A DNA stretch of 64,000 bases from Macrotrachela quadricornifera (taxonomy: Eukaryota > Rotifera > Eurotatoria > Philodinida > Philodinidae), in contig JAJEKB010021191.1 in assembly GCA_022393335.1 (NCBI GenBank), forward strand, positions 1,948,372 to 2,012,371, in the 5' to 3' direction. Positions 12,681-23,854 of this stretch are shown one piece after another; the first letter of the stretch is position 1; the number at the start of each line of letters is the position of its first letter. The notes under the pieces are model-generated. The model was not told the DNA's origin and ran no database searches. It worked only from the letters and a program-made list of their open reading frames with translations. The position numbers and the translations under genes were made by a program.

Positions 12681-13019
12681 ATCATGTCCATGGTTATTTT
12701 TTCCGAATCAATGCCAAACAAAGAGTTGTGCAGAAGAAAAATCATATACAAGACATGTCTTTTTTTCCTTCATATATAGAAATTTGTCACAGAATGAGAA
12801 TATATGATTTTTCTGCTCACTTTTTTGACGTTTGCTCAGCAACATACCAGTAGCGAATATGTATTCATTGAAATTTTTCTTTCAGTCAATCTAATTTTAT
12901 TTGTATGTAATAAAATAAAAAAACCTCAAATTCTAGATGCATCTATTTATTTCACGCTAGCAAAATTATCTGCCATATCTTTTCTTTAACTTTCGAAAAA
13001 TTGGTGTTTAAATTCTCCT

Positions 13020-13370
13020 TTTAGTATGCGAAAAGGAACTTCTGCACCTCCATTATCTTTTGTCCAATTACCATCTTCACCTTTGACTGAATTCAATGGA
13101 AAAGTACGAATATAAAATTAAAATAATCCTATAGTATGAAATCGACGTTTGTTTTATGCCAACAGCATCCGCAAAAATATATATCATCATTAGATAATCC
13201 AAATTTGGCATTAATATAGAGAAATCAATATCCGATTACAACACCAAATCTTCCATCAATACTTTCACAAACGTTTGTCTCTTTAACAAAAGAAGAAATC
13301 GTAAATGTGCTATTACACGTGGAGCTAATGCTTTTTATGATCAACCATCTATGTAAACAAATATTTTCTT
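13020..13370 (+). pseudogene. Possible decayed coding fragment
   Basis: The segment from the ATG at 13026 has less random codon content than its surroundings (RKGTSAPPLSFVQLP, then NPNLALI, then LTKEEIVN and RGANAFYDQPSM in shifting frames). At least two stops or frameshifts break it. No family was recognised. It may be a relic exon of an unknown gene or chance. Confidence 0.25.
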
Positions 13371-13754
13371 CTCTTAATTCGGATGAAAAATAAACTGTAC
13401 ACAGTAAAAAACAGTATATTTTTTTGTAAGATATATTTTGCCTACTGGACTTTATTTTATATTTATGATCTATATATTACAAGATGCAGCAAAATTTGCG
13501 CTTTCTAACCGTATACTGATTATTAAAAAACAAATGAATTAAAGCCACGAAAACTAAAATATACGTAGGGGAGAATCAATTGAGGTGAACTGTATTTTAA
13601 AAGATCTTCTTTTCAGGACGCCTCAAGATACCACTTCTGAAGAATTCTAACTATTTTAAGTCGAATAATAAAATGTTCTATCGCGAAGGTTTGCTACAAC
13701 AGGAAGATCAGCCTAATGCCGGCTGTTGAATGTGTCACCAGTGTTGGCTGGCTA

Positions 13755-14822
13755 TTTCAAAGGGAAAAGGAACTGGTGCTTTTCCCATGGTCTATACCCC
13801 CCCCCCCCGAGATTTCTTTCCTTTCAGTTATTTTTTTGTAGAGACTCATGTGAAGATACAAGATCATTAAACTAGAGCGTGGACTTTTTTACTGTTAGCA
13901 AAAAAACTGATATTTTAAGAAAGAGTGAATTTCCATATAAAATACCACAAAAACAGTTAATATTTTGAGGTTTTAGTTATTGAAAATTGCTTTTGATGGG
14001 AAATAAACACGATATTCAGAATCAGCGTGCTAAAATCTACCACAAACTTTATTTTTTAGCGTGAAGCATTTCCATTAAAATTTTTCCGCTACTCCCCCTC
14101 AGCGTTTTTACTTGATAATTTTTACCTGTACCCCCTACGGGACGAAATTTTGATGGAAAATATTTCGCGTTAAAAATTAAAGTTTTTGGTGTGTTTTGAC
14201 ATGCTGATTCTGAATATGATGTTTATTTTTCATAAAAAGCAACTTTTGACAACGAAAATCTTAAAAAACTAGCTGTTTTCTGATATGTTTTGCCTCTTAA
14301 GCTCTGCCTCTTCAGAAGTTTGAATCCTACTAATAAAGATTGACATAGTTTTTTTGCTATTCTTTTTTTATTTGATAGATTTTATAAAGTTGCATTTGTG
14401 GTGAAAGGTTCACTTTTTAGCTGCAAGTCTTTCTGAAGTTATAGATTAAACAATGTCTGTCGTACGTTGAAAAACAAGTGTTAAAAAGAGAATTTTTTAT
14501 GATAGGCAGTGGTCGTCATGATAGTCATTGAATAAGATGATTTTAATTTTATTTTGTAGAGAACATTTAGTTGAATATATAGTAAAAATTTGGTTATTAT
14601 TCATGCAACTATGGATAAGATATAGGTCTTGACATAATAAGGGAATAAATACCCATTGATGATGAACCTTCTCCTAAAATATTGATTTATTTCCTAAGAC
14701 TAAAAAAGTCCACGTTCTGGTTTGTTGATCTTGTATGTCCACATGAGTCTCTACAAAAAAATAACTGAAAGGAAAGAAATCTCACGGGGGGGGGGGGGTA
14801 TATGCACCACTTCCTTTTCGAA
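13755..14822. mobile_element. Nested inverted-repeat (foldback) element with C12/G13 tracts
   Basis: The left arm from 13755 (AAAGGAACTGGTGC, poly-C at 13798-13809, GAGATTTCTTTCCTTTCAG, TTTTTGTAGAGACTCATGTG, then CGTGGACTTTTTTA) is mirrored on the right between ~14705 and 14822 with a matching poly-G. A second inner inverted repeat (~13985-14085 against ~14150-14265) carries ATATTCAGAATCAGC and its complement around CCCCCT-containing sequence. It has no open frame. The right end abuts the LINE ORF1 relic. Confidence 0.75.
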
Positions 14823-14833
14823 GTTTTCGCCCG

Positions 14834-15583
14834 CTAATGTCTCGACGGATGACCAGGAGAGTGCTTTTGATTGAAATTGACACACTTAATGCCATTGTGA
14901 CAGTAAATATTGAGTGAATGCTGCTGACCACAACGAATACAAACGCGTTGATTGGAGCAGCTATTCGTTGTATGATCGTGACTGAAGCATTCCATGCACT
15001 TTTTTACTCGTACTGGTTGATAATAAATTTTAATTGGTAGTTTCATGTGACTTATGTTGCTGAATTTCTCTTGTAAGAGCGATTTTACCTGTTGTAAAGT
15101 ACAAAAGTCTGCCCTGGCGCTATTCAATGTCATATTGTTTCTCCCATACAACCGTGTTAATTTAATAAGAGTTGGATATTTATCTTTCACTCCCACTGTG
15201 ATTTCCTGCTCGTCTCAGTTCTTCGGAAAGTGTTGTACAACGAGAGAGAATTCAATAGGAAAAACATTTGGTAATTTCATTTCATATTCTGATTGTTGAA
15301 TATTCTTAGGCCAAAGCGATTTTTGAATTAGAAAGTCAAAAGACTGCAGATCGTTGGCGAAAACCAATAAGCATTTTTTGTAACCATAACGTCCGATAAT
15401 TTTGAGATCTTTTCTATGTTGTTTCTTCCGCCAAGTGATCAGATTGTTTGATTCGGATAATCAATAAATCTCATTTTCAAAGGAATTTGTTCTAAGTCGT
15501 TTGTTGTTACTTGGGGTACCGTCAATCCTTAATCGATAATTTAATTTGCTAATAACATTCGATGACTTTTCCTCATCTACCAT
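14834..15583 (-). pseudogene. LINE (non-LTR retrotransposon) ORF1/gag-like relic
   Basis: A single 250-codon frame runs from ATG 15583 (MVDEEKSSNV) to TAA at 14834, interrupted only by two in-frame TGA codons (15463-15461 and 15217-15215). The C-terminus has a perfect CCHC zinc knuckle (CMECFSHDHTTNSC: C-x2-C-x4-H-x4-C) followed by further C/H-rich spacing (CIRCGQQHS, HNGIKC). This is the usual arrangement of nucleic-acid-binding ORF1 proteins of non-LTR elements. No reverse transcriptase follows; sequence below 14834 is the foldback element, so the 3' part is lost. The element is dead. Confidence 0.75.
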
Positions 15584-15699
15584 TTTCTTCTTTAGTACTA
15601 AGAATAGGTATAAGAGAGATAAATATATCGAGATGCACTTATGTGTGCTCGTATTAACGCAGAACAGTCGATACGTGTTATCGGTAGCACCCATAAAAT

Positions 15700-16090
15700 A
15701 CGAATCAACTATTGGCTATTAAGTAAACCATATTGACAAATTTTCAAGTTTAGAAACAACAAAAAAACACTAATAAGGACTTTATTTTATTGCGTTAGCC
15801 CGATTGTTTATTTAATATCTATCTTCAACCTTTTTCTGCTTTCGTTGAATAAAAATAACTGCGCAGTAAACAATATATTCAAATTTTCGAAAATATTTTT
15901 TTGAAGTATTAAGTCTAATACAAAATGTATTGCTTGAAAAACTAATTATTTTCTCATTGACAGATGTTGTTTCATTCGTTTGACTGTTTTATTGATATAT
16001 GCAATTGGCATAAATCTACTTAAAATTATATCTTGTCTTTAATTGTTTATAAAAAAAATAATAAATGTTGACGGGAATATATTTTTAAAA
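15700..16090. other. AT-rich spacer
   Basis: No gene or repeat recognised between the LINE relic and the next gene. Confidence 0.5.
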
Positions 16091-16095
16091 TCATC

Positions 16096-16673
16096 CTATG
16101 CTTTAAAAACTTCATAAATGATAGGCAATAAGTTGTACATTGTTGGACCTTGAAATTTGAGTATTATTTCATAATTTGAATCCGAATTGAGCGTAATATT
16201 ATCATCATTTGATATTAATTCAGTTTCTTGATTATTTAATATTCTATAAAATCTAAGAGAATAATCTTTGAATTGTTTTAACTGTTGATTATTAAGATTA
16301 ATAGTAAATGGTTGACGTTGTTGTGTGAATTGTGTTTGAATAGTCAGTGTCAAATTTTTCGTTGAACCTGCCCACCAACCAAGTCCGACAGTAGAACATG
16401 AATTGTGTTGTGTATCACCCAAATTAAGGAATATTGACTTGCATGTAGTACGAGAATAAACAATACTACTCCAACATGAAAATGTTGAATTTAAAATTTC
16501 AGAAAGAGCGGTTATAATATCGTCATTTATTATAAGTATACCTTCAGAGAAATCACACGTAATCGTATAATTATTGAATTTTTTTTTTGAGCAGTACATG
16601 AGTCACCCTTAGTAGGAATCACTTGAATAAGTGCAATTGATAGTAAAATAAGATATCTTATTATTGACGACAT
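16096..16673 (-). CDS. Small secreted protein, frame broken at an A10 homopolymer
   Basis: The ATG at 16673 starts a clear signal peptide (SSIIRYLILLSIALIQVIP). The mature part continues D-S-C-T-A-Q-K, but the frame then shifts at a ten-base A run (T run on + at 16579-16588). Nine bases would join the signal peptide to the 167-codon open frame ending at 16096, giving ~191 residues. The mature protein has five cysteines (in CTAQ, TCDF, FSCW, TTCK, NSCS contexts), several N-glycosylation sites and a beta-rich C-terminal half. No family was recognised. A homopolymer length error is the simplest explanation, so the gene is probably functional. Confidence 0.65.
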
Positions 16674-16679
16674 TTTATT

Positions 16680-17388
16680 TTACTTTGGAAGAAAAATGAA
16701 GATAGAAAGATTTATTTACCTGCGTATAAAAACCATCTAACTGTGAGAAAAAATCTCAACGGATAACATCTGCAAAAGAGCGATAAACATCAATCAAGTT
16801 ACAATGGATTAGCTGTGTCATGGATTTAAACTACGATGTTAATATTCATCTATTCGATAGGTTTAACTTAAAGTCAAAATAGAATAAAGAATCGACCGAT
16901 TTTATCAATTTTGTATGAAGTTGTGTGTTTCCACCAAAATCCACTAGGTTTTTATCTCAACAAGTTCATATGTCGAACAGGACTTTGAGACTTATTCTAC
17001 AGAAGATTTGCACATCAAAAATCATTATTTTATATTTTCCTCTGCAGAACTTTGTCTTAACTTCACTCATCACATTTTCCTCATACGTTTTGTTCTATCG
17101 TATCGCTGACATTGAGGTGAAATCAGAGTGCTTGACGATGTTTCTCAGCGACATTAGTACCTATCTCCTTTCAATCGTCCCGATTGTAACATGATAGTGG
17201 TCCATAATTCGAAAGAGCCAACTACCAGATTTTAGTTGATGCCCTTTTCCAACCTTGATATCACTTGCATTGATCGTAGTAAAGGATCAGAGGTTACCTT
17301 TTGCTCATTTTGTCGTATTAGTGAGGGGCAACAGACACTGAACATTTGAAAGAATACTTTCCACATTCGCTCATTTTATGTTAGAATC
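16680..17388. other. Intergenic DNA, no supported gene
   Basis: Short frames only. A stretch near 17230-17335 has Cys-containing frames on both strands, but too short to assign. Confidence 0.4.
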
Positions 17389-17770
17389 ATGTCATCCTTA
17401 ATTTGTGAAATATCCTCTGATGTCAAGACCCCACCATATTTTGTCGTGGATCTCGATCAACCAGTCAATCAAATGATTGGTTCATGGACAGCTCCATTAC
17501 TTGAAAAAGTAGTGACGACAATCGCATGGCTGGTATCATACGATTGGGATTAATATTTTATGGTGAAGAATTGAAAGGATTTTCCAAAGCAACAGGAATA
17601 TCATTAGGACGATTGGTTTTAATTCAATTTGTTTATGAATGTTTTGCCTGTTGTACATCGATTGTATGTCGAGATCCAGTGACAAATATCCCATTACATA
17701 TACGAACAATGGATTGAGGTCTGGACCTTTTGAAATCATTGACGATCGGTATGATTTCTATCTTACAGAT
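17389..17770 (+). pseudogene. Acid ceramidase / NAAA-like N-terminal hydrolase relic
   Basis: The first piece from ATG 17389 encodes YFVVDLDQPVNQMIGSW. After a frameshift near 17525-17540 a second piece encodes LIFYGEELKGFSKATGI, SLGRLVLIQFVYECFACC and TSIVCRD. Acid ceramidase and N-acylethanolamine acid amidase have the catalytic cysteine directly before TSIV, inside a YE-F-x-x-C-T-S-I-V context, and that residue is present here. The family's D-W after the cysteine loop is D-stop here (TGG to TGA, 17715-17717), with readable sequence continuing (GLDLLKSLTIGM). Only the region around the nucleophile remains, so it is a fragmentary lysosomal-hydrolase pseudogene. Confidence 0.7.
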
Positions 17771-17779
17771 GGATGCTAA

Positions 17780-18290
17780 TTTCACAGTCCTTGAATCTTT
17801 TAAGCAAATAAATAATATAATTATTGATAATATAAAAAAATTTTAATATAAATATTTCCTGATTGATTTCTGCAATCTTAGCAAATATTCTTTTGTTAAA
17901 TTTTTTTCTCTACTTTTAATAGAGAATTGAGAAAATGAAAGCTATCATATTTTTATAATTCTAAGAATTTCATATCAGAGTGGATTCAGGTGGATTCATG
18001 GACTCTGCTGTTCTCCCCTTGCCCATGTCCTCAAAATCATCAAGAAATTGGCGATAAATCGCGATTTATCACCAATTTTATTCTAGTTAAATGGTAGTAT
18101 CTATTTTCTTCTAATAGTTTTTATTTATAAAATAGAATAATTATTTTATATCTGATACAAAAAAATCGAACAAGAGAACATGAACACAAATTATTTGTGA
18201 ATCATCAGACCGATCTATCATCAAAAAAAGCAACAGTTTTAAGAAGAAAAAGAAGATGATAAATAAAATAATCAACATAGTCGAAAATAA
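17780..18290. other. AT-rich spacer
   Basis: Nothing recognised apart from simple AT-rich sequence before the long inverted-repeat element. Confidence 0.5.
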
Positions 18291-18850
18291 GGGGTGATTC
18301 CATGGAACTTGTGACACGTTTACACCGACCATCCCCAAATCGTTTGAAACTTTCAGGGCTTGTGTAACAATCAATTCTAAGACTTTTTTGTTCTTGGACA
18401 AAAGTCATAGGACGTTTTGTTGAAGAACTGTAGTCCAAATACCAAGTACCCTCCAGAACGGTTTTTTAAACTACCTTACTCTTTGTAACACACGTAGTTT
18501 TGCACTACTTTGTGCTATAAAAATTCTGATGATATATTTGGATTCCTCATCATTAGGGCTATCAGAATCACTACTTTTAAAAAGTTTTTGGATTCATCTC
18601 AGAGCGATGGGCCTCTGCAAACCCTTTTCAACAGGCAAGTATTCCAGGCTAAAAAACTTCATAAATAGGGAACTCTGAACTTCCGAAAGTATTTCATTTG
18701 ATAGAGCATCAAAAGATCTATCGAATCATATGTGCGCCGTCGGGGGGAGTGAGATTTCACTGAGAACGGATCTCCAGAAAACCAACATAGGTTTTTGAAA
18801 AATCGTAAATTTTTTTTTGCCAAATTAAACCAAAAATATCTGAAAAAGCT

Positions 18851-19221
18851 TGTCAGCGCAGTCTCTTTGGGACCAAAATGTGGAACTCACATACTTTCAG
18901 AAGAAATATACTAAACAACCATCAGTTCTTGTTTGTTGCGAAGCAAAACATGTAGTGATCTTGATTGCTCTTTTCTTTCGTCCCCCCACTACCTAGGAAA
19001 ACTTCTGTAAAGATCTTCATTTTATTTATCTTTCCTCTTTGTCCCTCCTCATCAATGTCAAGGCACACGCCATGCTCTTTGATTTTGGTTGCTCGGGTCT
19101 GTAACAGAGTTATGTCCATAAGGGGGGAGGGGCTGTCTGTTGGGGGGGGGGGAGCCCTAAAAACCTCGACTTAAAACTTACACTCACTATTTTTCTTCGA
19201 AAAAGTATGTGAGCTCCACAA
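18851..19221. mobile_element. Insertion nested in the left arm of the long-TIR element
   Basis: This segment interrupts the otherwise continuous left arm and has its own inverted ends (GTGGAACTCACATACTTTC near 18880 against AAAGTATGTGAGCTCCAC near 19203). It holds a G12 tract at 19141-19152. About 370 bp, no coding capacity recognised. Confidence 0.6.
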
Positions 19222-19654
19222 AAGCTTTGTTTTATGCATTATGCTGTAGCGGTACGTAGAAGGTCGCTTAGATCGATCGAGATTCTACAAAGATCTCTGG
19301 AGAACTATCTTGGATCTAGCTTTACTGAAGCCATGTGAGAATTTGAAAATGATGAGAAAGGGTAGCAGGAGATTACTTGATCATAGCCCTATACATGTGC
19401 CTTTTTCGTCTAACTGGTCTTCCTTTGTTCTGTGTTATTTTATCTCCTACTTTCTTTTTGTTCTGTTCTGTGTGTTGTTTGGTTTGTTTCTTAATGTATC
19501 CCTTCCATTATCCAGTAAATTCCTGCACATACGGATATTTCATTTTTTTTCATTTCTTTTTGTGAATATGATATTCACTCATCAATAGTACCGTGTTGAT
19601 TTGACGTAAGTAAGAGAAAACAAATACGATAATAAACACTTAAAGGGTTGGACG

Positions 19655-19894
19655 TAACGTTTGAAACGACGAACAGATACCATCCTAACGCCACAAGAGC
19701 TTTATCAATTCGCTTCAACCGACACCAAGATCAATGTCTTTTATCTTAGTCGGCAAGATATAAAGCTAAACTCTGAGTCTATGAATCTGACCAAACGATT
19801 GGCTCAAAAGACTGTCAAAGGTCAGATCATCCTTTCTAACATTGATAAAAGATTTCGTTCCTTTTTTGACAGGTTGGATTCACGGAATTCGTAG
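19655..19894 (+). other. Unassigned open frame inside the long-TIR element
   Basis: A 77-codon frame without a proper ATG start in the unique centre of the element (internal words LTPQELYQFASTD, INVFYLSRQD, LTKRLAQKTVKG). Codon use looks protein-like and less AT-driven than the flanks. It may be an exon of the element's lost protein or captured host sequence. No family recognised. Confidence 0.3.
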
Positions 19895-20753
19895 TTTTCA
19901 TCAATTTAACACTTTGGCAGTGAATCGTATCAATTGCCGTAAAACATCCAGTAGCTCAGACTCAAAAATATTCACACTTTAACACGCTATTCCCCGGTTT
20001 TATTCTTCTTCTCATGCTTGCAAAACATGGCTTTTCTAATAGTTAAAATATTAACATTATTGTACTCATTTATTAAGACATATGTATCAATGGAAAATAG
20101 CATAGATCCAAAATTGTTCTCCAGAGATCTTTGTAGAATCTCGATCGATCTGAGCGATCTTCTACATACCGCTACGGTATAATCGATAAAGCAAAGTTTT
20201 TTCAGATATTTTTAGTTTAATTTGGCAAAAAAAAATTTACGATTTTTCAAAAACCTATGTTGGTTTTCTGGAGATCCGTTCTCAGTGAAATCTCACTCCC
20301 CCCGACGACGCACATATGATTCGATAGATCTTTTGATGCTCTATCAAATGAAATACTTTCGGAAGTTCAGAGTTCCCTATTTATGAAGTTTTTTAGCCTG
20401 GAATACTTGCCTGTTGAAAAGGGTTTGCAGAGGCCCATCGCTCTGAGATGAATCCAAAAACTTTTTAAAAGTAGTGATTCTGATAGCCCTAATGATGAGG
20501 AATCCAAATATATCATCAGAATTTTTATAGCACAAAGTAGTGCAAAACTACGTGTGTTACAAAGAGTAAGGTAGTTTAAAAAACCGTTCTGGAGGGTACT
20601 TGGTATTTGGACTACAGTTCTTCAACAAAACGTCCTATGACTTTTGTCCAAGAACAAAAAAGTCTTAGAATTGATTGTTACACAAGCCCTGAAAGTTTCA
20701 AACGATTTGGGGATGGTCGGTGTAAACGTGTCACAAGTACCATGGAATCACCC

Positions 20754-21885
20754 AACTCATTAATTATCCATTTTTATCCCTTTTTTCGTAGCGCATTCAT
20801 CCGCTTAACAATGAAAACTATGATCTTGTTGAAGAAGCATCCGTAAAAAGGATAGTAGCACTATCCTATACTAATGAAATTATACCTTTTTCAATCTCAT
20901 GAATTTCAACTTGAATGTTCACATATGACTGACTGATTGATAGAAGAAATATGATGTAAAACATCATTCATGATCTAAGTAAATCTTCAGAAACTGACTA
21001 AATAAAAAGTAAAATTGTACAATTTTTATGTATGACTTTACAATAATTGATCCTTTTGATCCACGGGCCCACCTTTTAGAAACTTTAGATATAGTGGATT
21101 TTGTAGCGCTTTCGACGCTCTACAAAATGGCTTATATGAAAATATGGGTGTAAGTTTTGTTAAAGAAACTCTATGCACCATATTATAGATTCATTTGCTT
21201 TATAAAAGTTAAATTGATATAATATATGACGAATATTTCATGAGATATAATACAAATGGTATTTTAAACCAATGATTTTTTATGGAAAGATAGCCGAGAA
21301 GATTCTGCATCGAAATATCTTTGAATGAGTTTAAATTTCTGATAATTTTCTCCGAGAGATTTTGTACGTCTGAGACACTTTAAGTGAAATTTTTGGTCCC
21401 AAAAGGTGAAAAATGGTACGGACCAGACGCTCTTAGATTGCTTATAAAAATCACACTATTTTGATGTGAGACTACTTAAAACATCAATATCTATTGATTC
21501 TCAAGCGAAATGGTTAACTTTTTATTAAAAAATCAAAAGGGGCGAAACTGTGATCGTATACGCCCCAGTCCTTTATTTTCTATCTTAACCAAACTTTTTT
21601 TCATCATTTTATTACAGAATTGAGAACATTTTTTTATAAAGCCCATTTGAACTATTTATTTGTGTTGTGGTTATCATTAAATTGCGTATTGTTTTGCTAC
21701 TTCTCTCGCCGAAGAAATTGTCAATCTTTATAGAAACATAAGTTTTCAAAAAAAGGAATTAGTTAGTTCGCATTAGGCCATCTGTCCAAAGAAAACATAG
21801 TCTTCTTCATTTAACGACATAATTGTTGCCATTATTTCATTTGGAATAATTTTATCAACCTTTTCTTTGTAAATCTGCGCTAAAA
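20754..21885. other. Intergenic DNA, nothing supported
   Basis: AT-rich sequence with no domain-bearing frame and no RNA gene recognised. Confidence 0.5.
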
Positions 21886-21892
21886 ACTAGGG

Positions 21893-22237
21893 ATGTACCA
21901 ATACCCTATGGTATTGGTAATGGCATTAGGGATGGCACTCTTATTCTAAAAATATGATAAAATCAGATTGAGTAAAGATATTAGTGCACATTTCACAATA
22001 CAGAATGTTAACATTATAAATGTACTCAATAACGTTTTGAGAGTTCTATTGAGGAAAAAACCTTATTGGCCATTTCTCTCAATGAGGTTTTTAATCGGTT
22101 TAAAACCCATCATAAATGTACCCAATAACCCTTTGAGAGGTCTACTGAGAAACTCTGTCAATACCTGCCAATAGAAACAACGATAGTAATACCACCCAAT
22201 ACCAACACCCCAATACCGTATTGATATTGATACATTT
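21893..22237. mobile_element. Small MITE-like element with GTATTGG termini
   Basis: The left side (GATGTACCAATACCCTATGG, TATTGG) is mirrored by the right side (CCAATACCGTATTGATATTG, ATACAT). Inside are two diverged direct copies of a ~100-bp block (ATAAATGTACTCAATAACG / ATAAATGTACCCAATAACC, TTTGAGAG, CTATTGAG / CTACTGAG). Boundaries are approximate. Confidence 0.5.
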
Positions 22238-22938
22238 TTAATAGAAACCGATGGCTAAGTCATGACAGGATCATTTGTCGTTTTCATGGTCAGAGATTTA
22301 CAACGTCATTAAGAAAATTAAGATTTAAAATGCGTGTATGAAATTATACTCCTAACTAGAATCATGTAGAAAAGCGTTTTAAAACCCAGCTAGTGTCTAT
22401 TTTAGTTGTTTACACGTCATATTCTATTTCAGAATTAGATCTTATCTTAATATTTTTACTTGTTGATGATGTTCTCCCTTTGTTTTCTTTTTTTTAAATT
22501 CATATTTGAAATTAAAATCAAATTCTACATTTGATGGCATATAATTTAATACAATTAGGGACAAGATTTTTTTTATTTCAAAGAAAATTTTGTTGTATTA
22601 ATTAGTCGTATCAACTCAATAAAAATCATTCTCTGATGAAAGATCGTCTGTTGTATTAATCTAACCTAATCTTAGGCAAATGAATTTTATTCATATAATA
22701 TACTTCAAATAATGTATTAAAATGTAATGATATCGGAAAATCATCGAAGACATTTTCTCTTTTCATAAAATATTATAGAATAGAGTTCATGAGTTTCATA
22801 AACTTTTTTCGTAGGGTATATGACAGTGCAATAGATAACAACCCTTCGAAGAGTTTTTCTTTCGATCTCTAACCAAAAAGTATTCAGATAAAAGCTCTTT
22901 CTGAACGAACATATTCAAGAGATATTTTAGTATGATAG

Positions 22939-23854
22939 TTACACGCTGATTTCGTAGTTTTCTTTTAACCGTGTTCGACTAGTAATCAGATGGAGTTTTT
23001 GTATTTCTTCGATCAATTTTGTTTCATTACCATAATAATCATCAAAAGCATCTTGACATTTTTGATCAATAAATTCAAATTGGTCAACTAAAGACTGTTC
23101 AATAGTAATATCACGTCGTAAACATTCAGTTTTTTCTTGCATTAAATCAAGTATTGCTTGAATGCTTGATGGAATCAGTATGGATTGTGAAGTTTTTGAC
23201 AAACGCCGTTGTCGACGAATGGCTTTAAATTCTTCGCCTTTTTGAAAACATCGTGCTGCAGCTAAAACATAGCAAAATATCTTTTTAAATAACTATCAAT
23301 TTGAATATTAACAAACCATTAGCAATTCGTATAAAATGCCATAAACGAAGTATAACAATAAGCATAGCTGAATGTGCAATAACAGATTCTTTATCAACGA
23401 TTAGAAAATAAATTTCTGCTGAAAATGAAAAAACAACTAAAAATGCATCAAAATAATCTAATTTATGATTTTCTTTGCAATTCCAATAATGAGAAGCAAG
23501 TGCATAGATTTTTAAAAATAATTCAATCATAAATATTGATAACACACTTAATGATACATAATGACAAATTTCCATTATATGATCAAGATGATGTGTTTTC
23601 TTCTTTAACTCCATCTGTAAAAAAAAGTCTGGAGGAATATAACATTCATGCTGACGTTTAACATTATAAAGAAGAATTTCAGTTATAACAGAAGCACACT
23701 CGATAACCACCAGGATAATGATAAGAAAATGGAAAAGAGGATGTTCAAGAAATGCTGCAATATGTTTTTGATGAGAATAATTTTGATTCCACCATCGAGA
23801 TAAACAGTTTGGTCGATTCTTCACTCGTGAAGAAATGTTAGAAGCAGTTTTCAT
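22939..23854 (-). CDS. HVCN1: Voltage-gated proton channel Hv1
   Basis: Two exons (23854-23317, 23261-22939), one 55-bp phase-1 intron, 286 residues; human Hv1 is ~270. After a cytosolic N-terminus come four membrane helices of a stand-alone voltage-sensor domain with no pore domain. S1 is FLIIILVVIECASVITEILL, S2 SLSVLSIFMIELFLKIYA, S3 DYFDAFLVVFSFSAEIYF and S4 LIVILRLWHFIRIANG. The S4 reads R-L-W-H-F-I-R-I-A-N against the family's R-L-W-R-x-x-R-I-x-N, so the middle gating arginine is histidine. S1 has Glu where the selectivity-filter Asp sits. The C-terminal ~105 residues are charged and helical (IEEIQKLH, LRRDITIEQSL), fitting the dimerising coiled coil. Role: voltage- and pH-gated proton efflux. 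Start chosen at the first ATG; an upstream TTG is in frame. Confidence 0.88.

Larger units (their letters stand above)
18292..20753. mobile_element. Element with ~0.65-kb terminal inverted repeats
   Basis: The ends are GGGTGATTCCATGGAACTTG (left) and its near-exact inverse (right, ending 20753). The right arm (20108-20753) is mirrored by the left arm in two blocks, 18292-18850 and 19222-19320, with few mismatches. Each arm encodes the same frame (PMTFVQEQKSLRIDCYTSPE), so this frame is a repeat product rather than two genes. A unique centre of ~790 bp (19320-20107) lies between the arms. No target duplication was found and the superfamily is unknown. Confidence 0.8.

Noticed and set aside
14834..17717. 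TGA reassigned to Trp, since several relics have TGA where Trp is expected
   Set aside because: Intact genes here use TGA as a terminator (the FG-GAP gene ends CCC TGA at 47136), and the affected loci have other damage; single-base TGG-to-TGA decay suffices.
18141..18438. Frame encoding PMTFVQEQKSLRIDCYTSPE as a gene
   Set aside because: The identical frame occurs in the opposite arm (20607-20846); it is a product of the terminal inverted repeat.
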